NCBI RefSeq assembly: GCF_013166605.1
Contig: NZ_JABKKF010000011.1
Location: forward strand, 34,989 to 98,988
Length of the DNA: 64,000 nucleotides
Source: Xylanibacter muris
Lineage (GTDB): Bacteria; Bacteroidota; Bacteroidia; Bacteroidales; Bacteroidaceae
Direction of reading: 5' to 3'
Shown: positions 8,789 through 16,071 of the stretch, piece by piece
Numbering within the stretch: the first letter of the stretch is position 1
Layout: each line of letters begins with the position of its first letter
The notes under the pieces: generated by a model
What the model saw: the letters and a program-made list of their open reading frames with translations, nothing else
Told to the model about the DNA's origin: nothing
Database searches by the model: none
Position numbers and translations under genes: made by a program

Positions 8789-9394
8789 TTGGAACGGATA
8801 TTGGAAATTTTCGGTGTTTTGAGCGGTCTGCTTTACCTGTTTTTGGAAATCAGGCAGCACCGTGCCATGTGGGTGGTCGGTTTTCTGACCTCTCTTGTTT
8901 ATGTATTTGTCTTTTTCCGTTCCAGGATATATGCGGATATGTGGCTGAATATCTATTATGTGGTCATCAGTGTATATGGCTTTCTGCAATGGACACAAAA
9001 CAAAAGATATGTGGCATCTGAAGCGACGTCATCCACATATAAAGAAATCGTATATAGCCACCTTACATCACGTATTTTAGTGACGGTGCTGTTTTCCATT
9101 GCTATCCTGTTCGTCCTGCTATACAACGTCTTACATCATTTCACAGACTCACCTGTGCCGGTTGGCGATGCTTTTACGACAGCAGTCGGGATTGTGGCCA
9201 CATGGATGTTGGCCAGGCGCATAATCGAGCATTGGATTTTGTGGATTGTTGTAAACGGTGTCTCCGTATGTATTTATTATCAGCGCGGGCTTTATCCCAC
9301 AGTGTTTCTATATATTTGCTATGCCATATTGGCGGTTGTAGGATTATATACATGGAAAAATAAAGGAATAAGAAAAAATGATAGCACCTTATAA
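8789..9394 (+). CDS. PnuC/PnuT family vitamin transporter, probably for thiamine
   Basis: The 201-residue membrane protein begins MERILEIFGVLSGLLYLFLE and has about seven helices. It shows the WxVGFLTSLVYVFVFFRSRIYADMWLNIYYVVISVYGFLQW pattern typical of PnuC transporters, which move nicotinamide riboside or, in the PnuT branch, thiamine. Start is TTG at 8789; an in-frame stop at 8783 rules out an earlier start. The gene overlaps thiamine pyrophosphokinase by 17 bp, and such linkage in Bacteroidetes is the classic argument for a thiamine-specific PnuT. No TPP riboswitch was seen in the 52-bp upstream gap. The transporter family is sure; the substrate is inferred. Confidence 0.87.
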   Translation: MERILEIFGVLSGLLYLFLEIRQHRAMWVVGFLTSLVYVFVFFRSRIYADMWLNIYYVVISVYGFLQWTQNKRYVASEATSSTYKEIVYSHLTSRILVTVLFSIAILFVLLYNVLHHFTDSPVPVGDAFTTAVGIVATWMLARRIIEHWILWIVVNGVSVCIYYQRGLYPTVFLYICYAILAVVGLYTWKNKGIRKNDSTL

Positions 9395-10031
9395 CTGTGT
9401 AATCATGGCAAACGGCAGTTTTCCACAAACAGCCGTTTCTCTGAATCTGTTGCGTCAGGCCTCTGTCGTCATAGCCTGTGACGGGGTTGTAGCTGCATTA
9501 GACAAGGCTGGTATAACCCCTACTGCCATCGTAGGAGACCTTGACAGCCTTCCGTCCCGTTTTCGAAATATGTATTCCGACCGTATACATCTTGTGGAAG
9601 ACCAGGAGATAAACGACCTTACAAAGTCCATCCTGTTTGCCTGCCGGTCCGGTCAGCAGGAAGTCTTGATCATGGGGGCTACAGGGTTGCGTGAAGACCA
9701 TACGTTAGGGAATATCTCATTGCTGATGGAACATGCCGCTCTTTTCCGAAGAATCGAGATGCTTTCGGACTACGGACTTTTTACACCGCTTCTAAAAACG
9801 TCGACACTCTGCAGCAGTCCGGGCATGCAGGTATCGCTTTTCTCGCTCTCTCCTTCAGGAACGATTTCCACTTCAGGTCTGCGATGGCCCATTTGCAACA
9901 GGCAATTGACAGCCTGGTGGCAAGGTACACTGAACGAGGCGACAGGCAATTCCTTCACTGTCACACTTTCTATGGAAGCCCGTGTGCTTGTCTACCGTAC
10001 TTTGGGCATTCCGGCAAAGAAAACGGTGTAG
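9378..10031 (+). CDS. thiN: Thiamine pyrophosphokinase
   Basis: The 217-residue protein transfers pyrophosphate from ATP to thiamine to give thiamine diphosphate. Motifs: ACDGVVAAL near residue 35, IVGDLDSLP (about 51-59) carrying metal-binding aspartates, DQEINDLTKSI (about 75-85), and MGATGLREDHTLGNI (about 99-113), which matches the GATGGRxDH family block. The C-terminal part is the small beta domain that binds thiamine. It overlaps the PnuC-like transporter gene, so uptake and activation of the vitamin are probably coupled. The next gene is convergent. Confidence 0.92.
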   Translation: MIAPYNCVIMANGSFPQTAVSLNLLRQASVVIACDGVVAALDKAGITPTAIVGDLDSLPSRFRNMYSDRIHLVEDQEINDLTKSILFACRSGQQEVLIMGATGLREDHTLGNISLLMEHAALFRRIEMLSDYGLFTPLLKTSTLCSSPGMQVSLFSLSPSGTISTSGLRWPICNRQLTAWWQGTLNEATGNSFTVTLSMEARVLVYRTLGIPAKKTV

Positions 10032-10043
10032 CATCATAGAATC

Positions 10044-11303
10044 TTAACGTCCGCTTATTGCCGTTGCCGCAATATAGCCTGTGGTCCATGCTGCCTGGAG
10101 GTTGAATCCGCCGGTTATGGCGTCTATGTCGAGCACTTCACCGGTGAAAAATATTCCGGGATGGTTGCGGCATTCAAGTGTTGATGGGTTGATATTGTCA
10201 AGAGCAACACCTCCGCATGTTACAAATTCATCTTTAAATCGGTTTTTCCCGTTAACGGTCAACACTGTATTCGTGAGTGCGGATGCGAGTTTGTTGTAGC
10301 TTTTACGTCCGAGATCGGCCCATCGTATTTCCGGATTCAGTCCGCAACCGCATATAATATATGTCCATAACCTACTGTTCAGGTATGTCGGATATATGCT
10401 TTGCAGTTGTTTCTGCGGATTCCTCACAGCTGTCTCACCAAGATATCCCGCCATGTCGTTCTCTTTCTTGTCTCCGGTCCAGTTTATGGATATTGTCGCC
10501 TTATAGCCGTTTTCGTATAGATGGCGTGCTGCATACGATGACAGTTTTAGTATTGCAGGACCACTTACTCCCCAATGTGTTATCAACAAGGCACCGGAGG
10601 CGCGGAACTTAGTGCCGGTAAGCGATACTGTCGCGTTTTTTATTACGGTGCCGGTGAGTTTTTTTAGCGTGTTGTCATCCAGACAGAGGCTGAATAGCGA
10701 TGGTACGGGCTCTACGAACTTGAGGTTCAGGCTGTTCAGGAAGGAGAGTCCGTTTCGGCGTGGACTGCCGCCTGTGGCTACTACCACGATATCGGCAAAT
10801 GCCGGTTTGTTTGTGCTGTCGGAAAAACTTATCAAATAGCCATTTCTTGTAGGGGGGTCGCCTGTATCTCCATCTTCATTGCATGACGGTGTTATTGAGG
10901 CTACACGGTGCGTGGTTTTCAGTGCTACTTCTTCCCTGTTCATCATTCTCAGCAGTGTGCTGACAATTTCCATTGCATTCTGCGACGCTGGAAACACACA
11001 TTGGTCATCCTGTGTCGTGAGCTTCACGCCATTGGCTTCAAACCATTTGCAGGTGTCGTTGTGGTTGAACCAGTGCATAAGCTTCTTCATGAGTCTGCCT
11101 CCGCGAGGATATACACTATCCATATTCTTCACTTCGGCAAAAGAGTTCGTCAGATTACAGCGTCCGCCTCCCGTTACCGCCACTTTTGCCAGCGCACGGT
11201 TTCCGCTCTCATACACTGTCACAACAGCCTGCGGCATCATTCTTTTTATGTTTATCGCTGCAAAGCATCCTGATGCACCGGCTCCGATAATAGCTATCTG
11301 CAT
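10044..11303 (-). CDS. HI0933-family FAD-binding oxidoreductase
   Basis: The 419-residue protein opens with an FAD-binding Rossmann motif, IAIIGAGASGCFAA (GxGxxG), followed by LAKVAVTGGGRCNLTN, the hallmark of the HI0933/YhiN family of flavoproteins. Residues about 165-175 (ADIVVVATGG) and the C-terminal GVALDNINPSTLECR ... GLFFTGEVLDIDA-like block, ending ITGGFNLQAAWTTGY, are also typical. Biochemical function is not settled for most members; some are annotated as aminoacetone oxidases. It is convergent with thiN and lies downstream of the esterase gene on the same strand, 27 bp away. Confidence 0.9.
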   Translation of the reverse strand: MQIAIIGAGASGCFAAINIKRMMPQAVVTVYESGNRALAKVAVTGGGRCNLTNSFAEVKNMDSVYPRGGRLMKKLMHWFNHNDTCKWFEANGVKLTTQDDQCVFPASQNAMEIVSTLLRMMNREEVALKTTHRVASITPSCNEDGDTGDPPTRNGYLISFSDSTNKPAFADIVVVATGGSPRRNGLSFLNSLNLKFVEPVPSLFSLCLDDNTLKKLTGTVIKNATVSLTGTKFRASGALLITHWGVSGPAILKLSSYAARHLYENGYKATISINWTGDKKENDMAGYLGETAVRNPQKQLQSIYPTYLNSRLWTYIICGCGLNPEIRWADLGRKSYNKLASALTNTVLTVNGKNRFKDEFVTCGGVALDNINPSTLECRNHPGIFFTGEVLDIDAITGGFNLQAAWTTGYIAATAISGR

Positions 11304-11330
11304 AAATGATGGTTTATGAATATTATGTTA

Positions 11331-12509
11331 TTACAGGTGAGTGTTCAGGAACTTTAATACTCTCTCCTGAAGCTCTTTTCCGCAAGAGTGTGGAACTTCC
11401 CATATCTCGGTGTTCAGGTTGTCATCCGCGTTTTGGCTTTTCCATGTGTCGTGCATTATTCCGAAAGCCTTCTGCACCCCGTCAATGGGGAACAGATGGT
11501 CTTTTGTTCCGTTGATGAACAGCATCGGTTTCGGGCATGCCAGACTTGCTATGTGTGGATAGTCGAGATATTGGCGCAGGGCAGGGATACAGTTGGCGAA
11601 TCCTCCGTATTCCCTTTTCTTGTCTTTCACAGACATCTGTACATCGGTGGTTACCATCCAGCATACAGAGGCTCCTGCCTTTATCTTGTCGGAAAGGGCA
11701 GAAAGCATCCATGCACGGTATGCTCCCATAGAACATCCCATACATCCGATGCGCTTTTTGTCCACCTCAGGCAATGTTGCCATAAATTCCGTGGCATATA
11801 TGTCGTCGTATGTCATGAATGCCGAAAGGTCACGTCCGAGCATCATCATGTTTCCTGCAATAATGTCATATTTGCTGCGGTCTACCCCTTCTTCGCGTCC
11901 GCGTTCTCCCCACATCGGTGCATCAGCGGAGAACACCACGTATCCGTTTCGTGCAAGATAGTCGCCCACATATTGCCCTTCGTAAAGCTGTGCGGCCCAG
12001 CGGTCGGCATCGTTTACCACTGCCGTGTCTACATCGAACGGACGTATCATCTTTTCCTTACCGATATATAGATGTCCGCCATGATCGTGCAGGGCGTTTA
12101 CTGCGGGAAACGGGCCTTTGCCGTCGGGAATCAGCAGATATGCCGTTATGCGTGAATAGGCATTGATGTTGAGTTCTATTTTCCTTGCTGTGTATCCGTC
12201 TCGCTTTTCCTCGGCTATGACCTTCATGTCGAAGTTTTTTGCCTTCATAGGAGGAGTCATCATGCATTCGAGAACTTTTGCCCTGGCGGTTTTTTTCCAT
12301 TTACCGAAGTTCTTTACAGGACTGTTTCCCCATGCCATGGGGTAGGTCAGTTCCTGTTTCAGTTGTTCGACATACCGGGGAAGGTCGAATGTGAATTCGT
12401 AGTTTTCCCGTTTTTGTAGCTTTGTTTTCTTTTTCTGTGCCATCATGGGTATTGCGGATGTAGCCAATACCGAGAACGCCATAGCCAGAATATATGCCTT
12501 ATTATTCAT
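11331..12509 (-). CDS. Exported alpha/beta hydrolase, dienelactone hydrolase/acetyl xylan esterase type
   Basis: With the start set at 12509 (MNNKAYILAMAFSVLATSA), the 392-residue product carries a signal peptide likely cut after MMA or MMAQ. The frame extends 14 codons further, but that part falls between the promoter repeat and a better start. The core shows PFPAVNALHDHGGH (oxyanion region), the nucleophile elbow GCMGCSMGAYRAW, PMLFINGTKDHLFP (acid region) and a late VPHSCGKE histidine, an intact Ser-Asp-His triad. Similar exported esterases in Bacteroidetes remove acetyl or other groups from glycans. Three promoter-bearing repeats lie immediately upstream and point into this gene. Confidence 0.85.
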   Translation of the reverse strand: MNNKAYILAMAFSVLATSAIPMMAQKKKTKLQKRENYEFTFDLPRYVEQLKQELTYPMAWGNSPVKNFGKWKKTARAKVLECMMTPPMKAKNFDMKVIAEEKRDGYTARKIELNINAYSRITAYLLIPDGKGPFPAVNALHDHGGHLYIGKEKMIRPFDVDTAVVNDADRWAAQLYEGQYVGDYLARNGYVVFSADAPMWGERGREEGVDRSKYDIIAGNMMMLGRDLSAFMTYDDIYATEFMATLPEVDKKRIGCMGCSMGAYRAWMLSALSDKIKAGASVCWMVTTDVQMSVKDKKREYGGFANCIPALRQYLDYPHIASLACPKPMLFINGTKDHLFPIDGVQKAFGIMHDTWKSQNADDNLNTEIWEVPHSCGKELQERVLKFLNTHL

Positions 12510-12545
12510 TTTTGTTTTATTTTTATAGATTATTCTGTAGAGACA

Positions 12546-12743
12546 GTGCAAACCGAACGCAATGAAGCTTGCTTTAGATTGCTGAGGTGCCGCCTATCTT
12601 ATGCAAAGATAGTGCAAACCGAATGCAATGAAGCTTGCTTTAGATTGCTGAGGTGCCGCCTATCTTATGCAAAGATAGTGCAAACCGAATGCAATGAAGC
12701 TTGCTTTAGATTGCTGAGGTGCTGCCTATCTTATGCAAAGATA
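12546..12743 (-). repeat. 66-bp promoter-bearing tandem repeat, three near-identical units
   Basis: Units begin at 12546, 12612 and 12678, each 66 bp, differing at only a few positions. Read on the minus strand each contains TATCTTTGCATAAGATAGGC, hence a Bacteroidetes -7 box TATCTTTG (at 12604-12611, 12670-12677 and 12736-12743), and the GCACCTCAGCAATC and GCAAGCTTCATTGC segments seen in the units at 470-667. The boxes point towards the esterase gene that starts at 12509. Because 66 is a multiple of three, the array also reads as a spurious 22-residue repeat protein on the plus strand. Confidence 0.85.
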
Positions 12744-12817
12744 CGGATTTTGTGCGTATTATTATTATAAAGCTTCAAAAGGTTGCGTCATAAAAGCAGT
12801 ATTTCGTTATTTATATA

Positions 12818-12825
12818 TACCTTTG
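12818..12825 (+). promoter_or_regulatory. -7 box (TACCTTTG) of mntP
   Basis: TACCTTTG fits TAnnTTTG and lies only 10 bp before the ATG at 12836. If transcription starts at the usual distance, the leader would be about 3-6 nucleotides, so the mRNA may be nearly leaderless. No TTTG -33 box was seen at the expected place. Confidence 0.6.
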
Positions 12826-12835
12826 CATCCGCATT

Positions 12836-13411
12836 ATGAGTTTATTTGATATTCTTTTTCTTTCTGTCGCGTTGGCCATGGACTGTTTCACCGTGTCCAT
12901 TGTCAGTGGTGTGATTACGCGAAGGGCATTATGGCGGGTGGTTCTGCGTATGAGTGTCCTGTTCGGTTTGTTTCAGGCTGTCATGCCGTTGTTCGGATGG
13001 CTTGGCATGATTTTCTTCCGTGATTATATCGAGCCTTTCGACCATTGGATAGCATTTATCCTGCTTGCGTTCATTGGCGGCAACATGATAAAGGAGGCTT
13101 TTGGGCCTGAGGAGGAGCATAACTTCCGTCCGGAACGGTTGCGCACGCAGCTGATGCTTGCCGTGGCCACGAGTATAGACGCCCTTGCCGTTGGAATATC
13201 TTTTGTATGTACGGGATACGGCAGTCTGTCAGAGTTATTATTTCCGTTGACGGTGATTGGCGTGGTTTCTTTCTGTTTCGGTATAGTTGGAAACTTTCTT
13301 GGGATAAGTTTCGGTCGTGTAATAGCGCGTAAGATTAAGCCTGAGCTTATCGGTGGCATCATACTTATATTAATAGGTGTAAAGGTATTGCTTGAACATC
13401 TGTTGGGATAA
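12836..13411 (+). CDS. mntP: Manganese efflux pump MntP
   Basis: The 191-residue protein has six hydrophobic helices arranged as two repeats of the DUF204 domain. The first repeat carries ALAMDCFTVS near residue 13, the second has ATSIDALAVG near residue 108, with the membrane-embedded aspartates expected for metal passage. FIGGNMIKEAF and GGIILILIGVKVLLEHL complete the family pattern. MntP exports Mn2+ and protects against excess manganese. No yybP-ykoY-type manganese riboswitch is possible in the very short leader. The gene is preceded by the 66-bp repeats, which face away from it. Confidence 0.93.
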   Translation: MSLFDILFLSVALAMDCFTVSIVSGVITRRALWRVVLRMSVLFGLFQAVMPLFGWLGMIFFRDYIEPFDHWIAFILLAFIGGNMIKEAFGPEEEHNFRPERLRTQLMLAVATSIDALAVGISFVCTGYGSLSELLFPLTVIGVVSFCFGIVGNFLGISFGRVIARKIKPELIGGIILILIGVKVLLEHLLG

Positions 13412-13589
13412 AGATCAAATTTATATTCAGTATTCAACATCATCAAATTTATAACGTTACTCCATAAATTCAAAATATAAATTTGAAAACTCACATCACT
13501 TGACGAGGAGTGATTTTATCCTGAAGTATTGTATACTTTACTCAAAGGAGGTTGTGTCAAAACTAAGGCACATCCCCCTCTTTCCACAA

Positions 13590-13615
13590 GTAGGGACATC
13601 GCTTTGCGATGTGTC
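13590..13615 (+). repeat. REP-like palindrome, copy A
   Basis: GTAGGGACATCGC-TTT-GCGATGTGTC forms a short hairpin. It shares the GTAGGGAC start, the TTT loop and the GTGTC end with copy B (13658-13683, opposite orientation) and copy C (56428-56453), while the stem sequence varies in a compensated way. Confidence 0.6.
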
Positions 13616-13657
13616 AAGCGCGTATAATTAATCGGGATATGGGGATGTTCACCGACA

Positions 13658-13683
13658 GACACATGCCAAAGGCATGTCCCTAC
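13658..13683 (-). repeat. REP-like palindrome, copy B
   Basis: On the minus strand this reads GTAGGGACATGCC-TTT-GGCATGTGTC. It faces copy A across 42 bp, making a pair of inverted REP-like units, an arrangement typical of mobile palindromic repeats. No transposase of the RAYT type is in the window. Confidence 0.6.
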
Positions 13684-13951
13684 ACCGTGGATGAGCGTTT
13701 TCATTTGCATATACGCCTAATGCTTCCACATCCTCTCTTTCTCTGAGCGTGTGCCAAAACTCAATTTTTAAGAAAATAAACTTTTAACTTGAAATTAGAA
13801 CATCCTAAAAGACTAAAGAAAGGGTCATATCATTACTCAATATGGAGTTTGATACGACCCTTTTAGATGTTATAGTTACAATTTGCGACCTTTCGGAATA
13901 ATCATTTTAGTTTTGACACATCATCCTCTTCTTTTTTCCTGCTTTCCATAA

Positions 13952-14779
13952 TCACAGCCTGCAGGTGAATGTAAACATGTCGGGGAATTCTTCCTTAAGC
14001 TCTATGCTGTCTCTGAACAGTCCGAACACGCTGCTGCCGCTTCCGCTCATTGCCGCATATATGGCTCCCAAAGAGTAGAGCCGTTCCTTTATCAGGCCAA
14101 TCTCAGGATGCAGGGCAAACACGCTTTTCTCGAAGTCATTAACAAGCTTGTCGCGCCATGTCTCCACCGGCTGTGCCACGATGTCGCGGCAGTTGCATGC
14201 CGGAGGGCACGGTTTTACAAGCGAGAAAGCCTCTTTTGTGGATACGGGAATGTCGGGACGCACTACACCGATGTGCCATCCTACGAGGTCGAGGTCTATG
14301 GGATACAGCTGTTCGCCTATGCCCTCGGCGTATGCCGGCCGGCTGAGGATGAAGAACGGACAGTCGGCACCGAGTTTTGCCGCGTGGCATATCATTTCAT
14401 CTTCAGACATTCCAAGACAGAAACTTTCGTTGAGCAGGCGTATCATGTATGCGCAGTCGCTCGAACCGCCGCCCATACCGGCCTGAGTGGGTATTCCTTT
14501 ATATAAATGTGCATGTATGCGCGGCAGGCTGTAGGTTTCGGCAAGCAGCCTGTAGGCCCTTACGACAAGATTTTTTTGTTCATCGCCTTCTATTGGGATG
14601 TTTGTTACTTTAAGGTCGCAGTCATAGGCAGACGGAAAGGCATCGTCCATAGGATGTATTTCAAGGGCGTCCTTTATCGGCACGGGATAGAATACGGTTT
14701 CCAGATTGTGGTAGCCGTCATCGCGTTTTCCCGTGATGTTCAGCCCGAGATTTATTTTAGCTATCGGAAAGTTTATCAT
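13952..14779 (-). CDS. ispE: 4-diphosphocytidyl-2-C-methyl-D-erythritol kinase
   Basis: The 275-residue GHMP kinase phosphorylates CDP-ME in the non-mevalonate isoprenoid pathway. The N-terminus FPIAKINLGLNITGKRDDGYHN is the IspE signature (substrate-binding lysine and the DGYHxL block). The ATP-binding GHMP loop PTQAGMGGGSSDCA is at about 93-106, and the third motif AMSGSGSSVFGLF is near residue 242. Length is normal. It stands alone on the minus strand, divergent from yccF. Confidence 0.95.
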   Translation of the reverse strand: MINFPIAKINLGLNITGKRDDGYHNLETVFYPVPIKDALEIHPMDDAFPSAYDCDLKVTNIPIEGDEQKNLVVRAYRLLAETYSLPRIHAHLYKGIPTQAGMGGGSSDCAYMIRLLNESFCLGMSEDEMICHAAKLGADCPFFILSRPAYAEGIGEQLYPIDLDLVGWHIGVVRPDIPVSTKEAFSLVKPCPPACNCRDIVAQPVETWRDKLVNDFEKSVFALHPEIGLIKERLYSLGAIYAAMSGSGSSVFGLFRDSIELKEEFPDMFTFTCRL

Positions 14780-14981
14780 ATTGTATTCTTTATATAGTTA
14801 TGTGCAATTAGCATGTCATACAGTTAATCAATGAAGACAAAATTAAGCAAAATCTTAGGAAAAACCGCAACAAACCGGATAAAAACAGGCATTTGGCCTA
14901 TAATAAATGTATTTGCGTAGCCAAAAGCTTATAAAAAGGAAAACTCTTGATAAGAGTATGGATATTTTTCGGATATTTGAT

Positions 14982-14989
14982 TACCTTTG
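14982..14989 (+). promoter_or_regulatory. -7 box (TACCTTTG) upstream of yccF
   Basis: TACCTTTG fits TAnnTTTG and lies 19 bp before the chosen ATG at 15009. It also argues against the in-frame upstream start at 14907, which would lie before the promoter. No -33 TTTG was found at the usual spacing. Confidence 0.55.
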
Positions 14990-15008
14990 CAGGCAATTAA
15001 AGTCTTGT

Positions 15009-15386
15009 ATGAATATAATAGGTAATCTGCTATGGTGGGTCTTCGGAGGTCTTGAAGCCGCCATAGGATATTTTTCCGGAAGCATAGCAATGGCATTAAC
15101 CATTGTGGGCATTCCGGTGGCATTGCAGACGTTGAAGATAGGCATGCTGTGTCTGTGGCCGTTTGGCGCAGAGGTAAAGGATACGGAAAGCCCGGTAGGT
15201 TGCATCCGTATTCCGCTGAACATTTTATGGATAGTCTGTGGCGGGTTCTGGGCATGGCTTATGCATATCGCTTTCGGGGTGTTGCTGTTTGTCACCATTA
15301 TCGGCATACCGTTTGCGAAACAGCATTTCAAGATGGCACGGTTGTCGTTGGCTCCCTTTGGCAAGGATGTGAGACTCAGCTTGTAG
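15009..15386 (+). CDS. yccF: YccF family inner membrane protein
   Basis: The 125-residue protein starts MNIIGNLLWWVFGGLEAAIGYF and contains two copies of the YccF (DUF307) pattern, GIPVALQTLKIGMLCLWPFG and GIPFAKQHFKMARLSLAPFG, each preceded by hydrophobic helices. These small membrane proteins are widespread, and their function is not established. ATG 15009 is chosen because family members begin at this point and a -7 box lies just upstream. The next gene starts 1 bp after its stop, so the two are co-transcribed. Confidence 0.9.
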   Translation: MNIIGNLLWWVFGGLEAAIGYFSGSIAMALTIVGIPVALQTLKIGMLCLWPFGAEVKDTESPVGCIRIPLNILWIVCGGFWAWLMHIAFGVLLFVTIIGIPFAKQHFKMARLSLAPFGKDVRLSL

Positions 15387-15387
15387 T

Positions 15388-15648
15388 ATGGAGACACTGC
15401 TTTACTGCCTGTGTGTTGTAAATGCCGTAACGTTTATTGTCTATGGCATCGACAAATTTAAGGCAAAGAGGGAGTTATGGCGCATATCGGAGGCCACGCT
15501 GCTTGCGTTTGCCGTGGCCGGAGGAAGTCTTGGAGCGTGGCTCGGTATGAAGGTATGGCATCATAAAACGCTGCACTGGAAGTTCCGCTATGGCGTGCCC
15601 GCGATAATGGCGGTGCAGATTGCCATACTATTATATATGTTATATTAA
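15388..15648 (+). CDS. DUF1294 small membrane protein
   Basis: The 86-residue protein has three hydrophobic segments and the DUF1294 signature: VYGIDKFKAKRELWRI, then GGSLGAWLGMKVWHHKT and HWKFRYGVP. The domain is found alone or fused to cold-shock domains in many bacteria, and its function is unknown. It is packed between yccF and thioredoxin with gaps of 1 and 12 bp. Confidence 0.88.
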   Translation: METLLYCLCVVNAVTFIVYGIDKFKAKRELWRISEATLLAFAVAGGSLGAWLGMKVWHHKTLHWKFRYGVPAIMAVQIAILLYMLY

Positions 15649-15660
15649 AAGATAATTACA

Positions 15661-15960
15661 ATGGAAAGTTTTAACGACGTGATATCAGGCGGCGAGCTTG
15701 TATTGGTGGATTTCTTCGCTACATGGTGCGGCCCTTGCAAGATGATGCATCCCGTGCTGGAGCAGGTGAAGGCGACTCTTGGAGACAGGATTAGAATCAT
15801 TAAGGTGGATGTAGACAAGCATGGCGACATATCCGCTGCCTATCGGATACAGTCTGTGCCCACGCTGATGCTTTTCCGCAAAGGGGAAGTCTTGTATCGC
15901 CAGAGCGGAGCCATGTCGAAAGCCGATCTGATGGCTTTGCTCAGTCCGTTTATGAAATAA
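15661..15960 (+). CDS. trxA: Thioredoxin
   Basis: The 99-residue protein is a single thioredoxin fold with the redox-active WCGPCK motif at about residues 22-27, VDVDKH in the middle strand and the cis-proline loop SVPTLMLF (about 67-74). No signal peptide is present, so it acts in the cytoplasm as a general disulfide reductant. It closes the yccF-DUF1294-trx unit and is followed by a terminator-like hairpin. Confidence 0.92.
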   Translation: MESFNDVISGGELVLVDFFATWCGPCKMMHPVLEQVKATLGDRIRIIKVDVDKHGDISAAYRIQSVPTLMLFRKGEVLYRQSGAMSKADLMALLSPFMK

Positions 15961-15984
15961 GGCTTGTGCAAAGAACACCGTGTT

Positions 15985-16019
15985 GCCGGATGACAACAAG
16001 AAAAACATCCGGTGTTTTT
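15985..16019 (+). terminator. Probable intrinsic terminator after thioredoxin
   Basis: CCGGATG at 15986-15992 pairs with CATCCGG at 16006-16012 across a 13-nt A-rich loop and is followed by TGTTTTT. It lies between the thioredoxin stop and the dnaB promoter. Confidence 0.6.
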
Positions 16020-16040
16020 AGTTTTTCGTTTTTATTTTAT

Positions 16041-16048
16041 TAATTTTG
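16041..16048 (+). promoter_or_regulatory. -7 box (TAATTTTG) upstream of dnaB
   Basis: TAATTTTG matches TAnnTTTG and sits 23 bp before the ATG at 16072, after the hairpin that ends the preceding unit. Confidence 0.55.
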
Positions 16049-16071
16049 CGCCGTTAAATAAATATCAGAAA

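Larger units (their letters stand above)
13553..13920. repeat. MITE-like element bounded by 13-bp inverted repeats
   Basis: TGTGTCAAAACTA at 13553-13565 is perfectly repeated in inverse at 13908-13920 (TAGTTTTGACACA), bounding 368 bp with no gene. Inside are a further partial copy of the end (GTGCCAAAACTCA near 13749), an internal inverted repeat (AAAGGGTC near 13820 with GACCCTTT near 13856), and two REP-like palindromes. The layout suggests a non-autonomous insertion element or the fused ends of a lost insertion sequence. No transposase coding is left. The rest of the 13412-13951 gap is AT-rich without other features. Confidence 0.5.

Noticed and set aside
12546..12770. Open frame on the plus strand coding a 22-residue repeat protein
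   Set aside because: It is only the 66-bp DNA repeat read in a frame; 66 is a multiple of three, and the units carry promoter boxes on the other strand.
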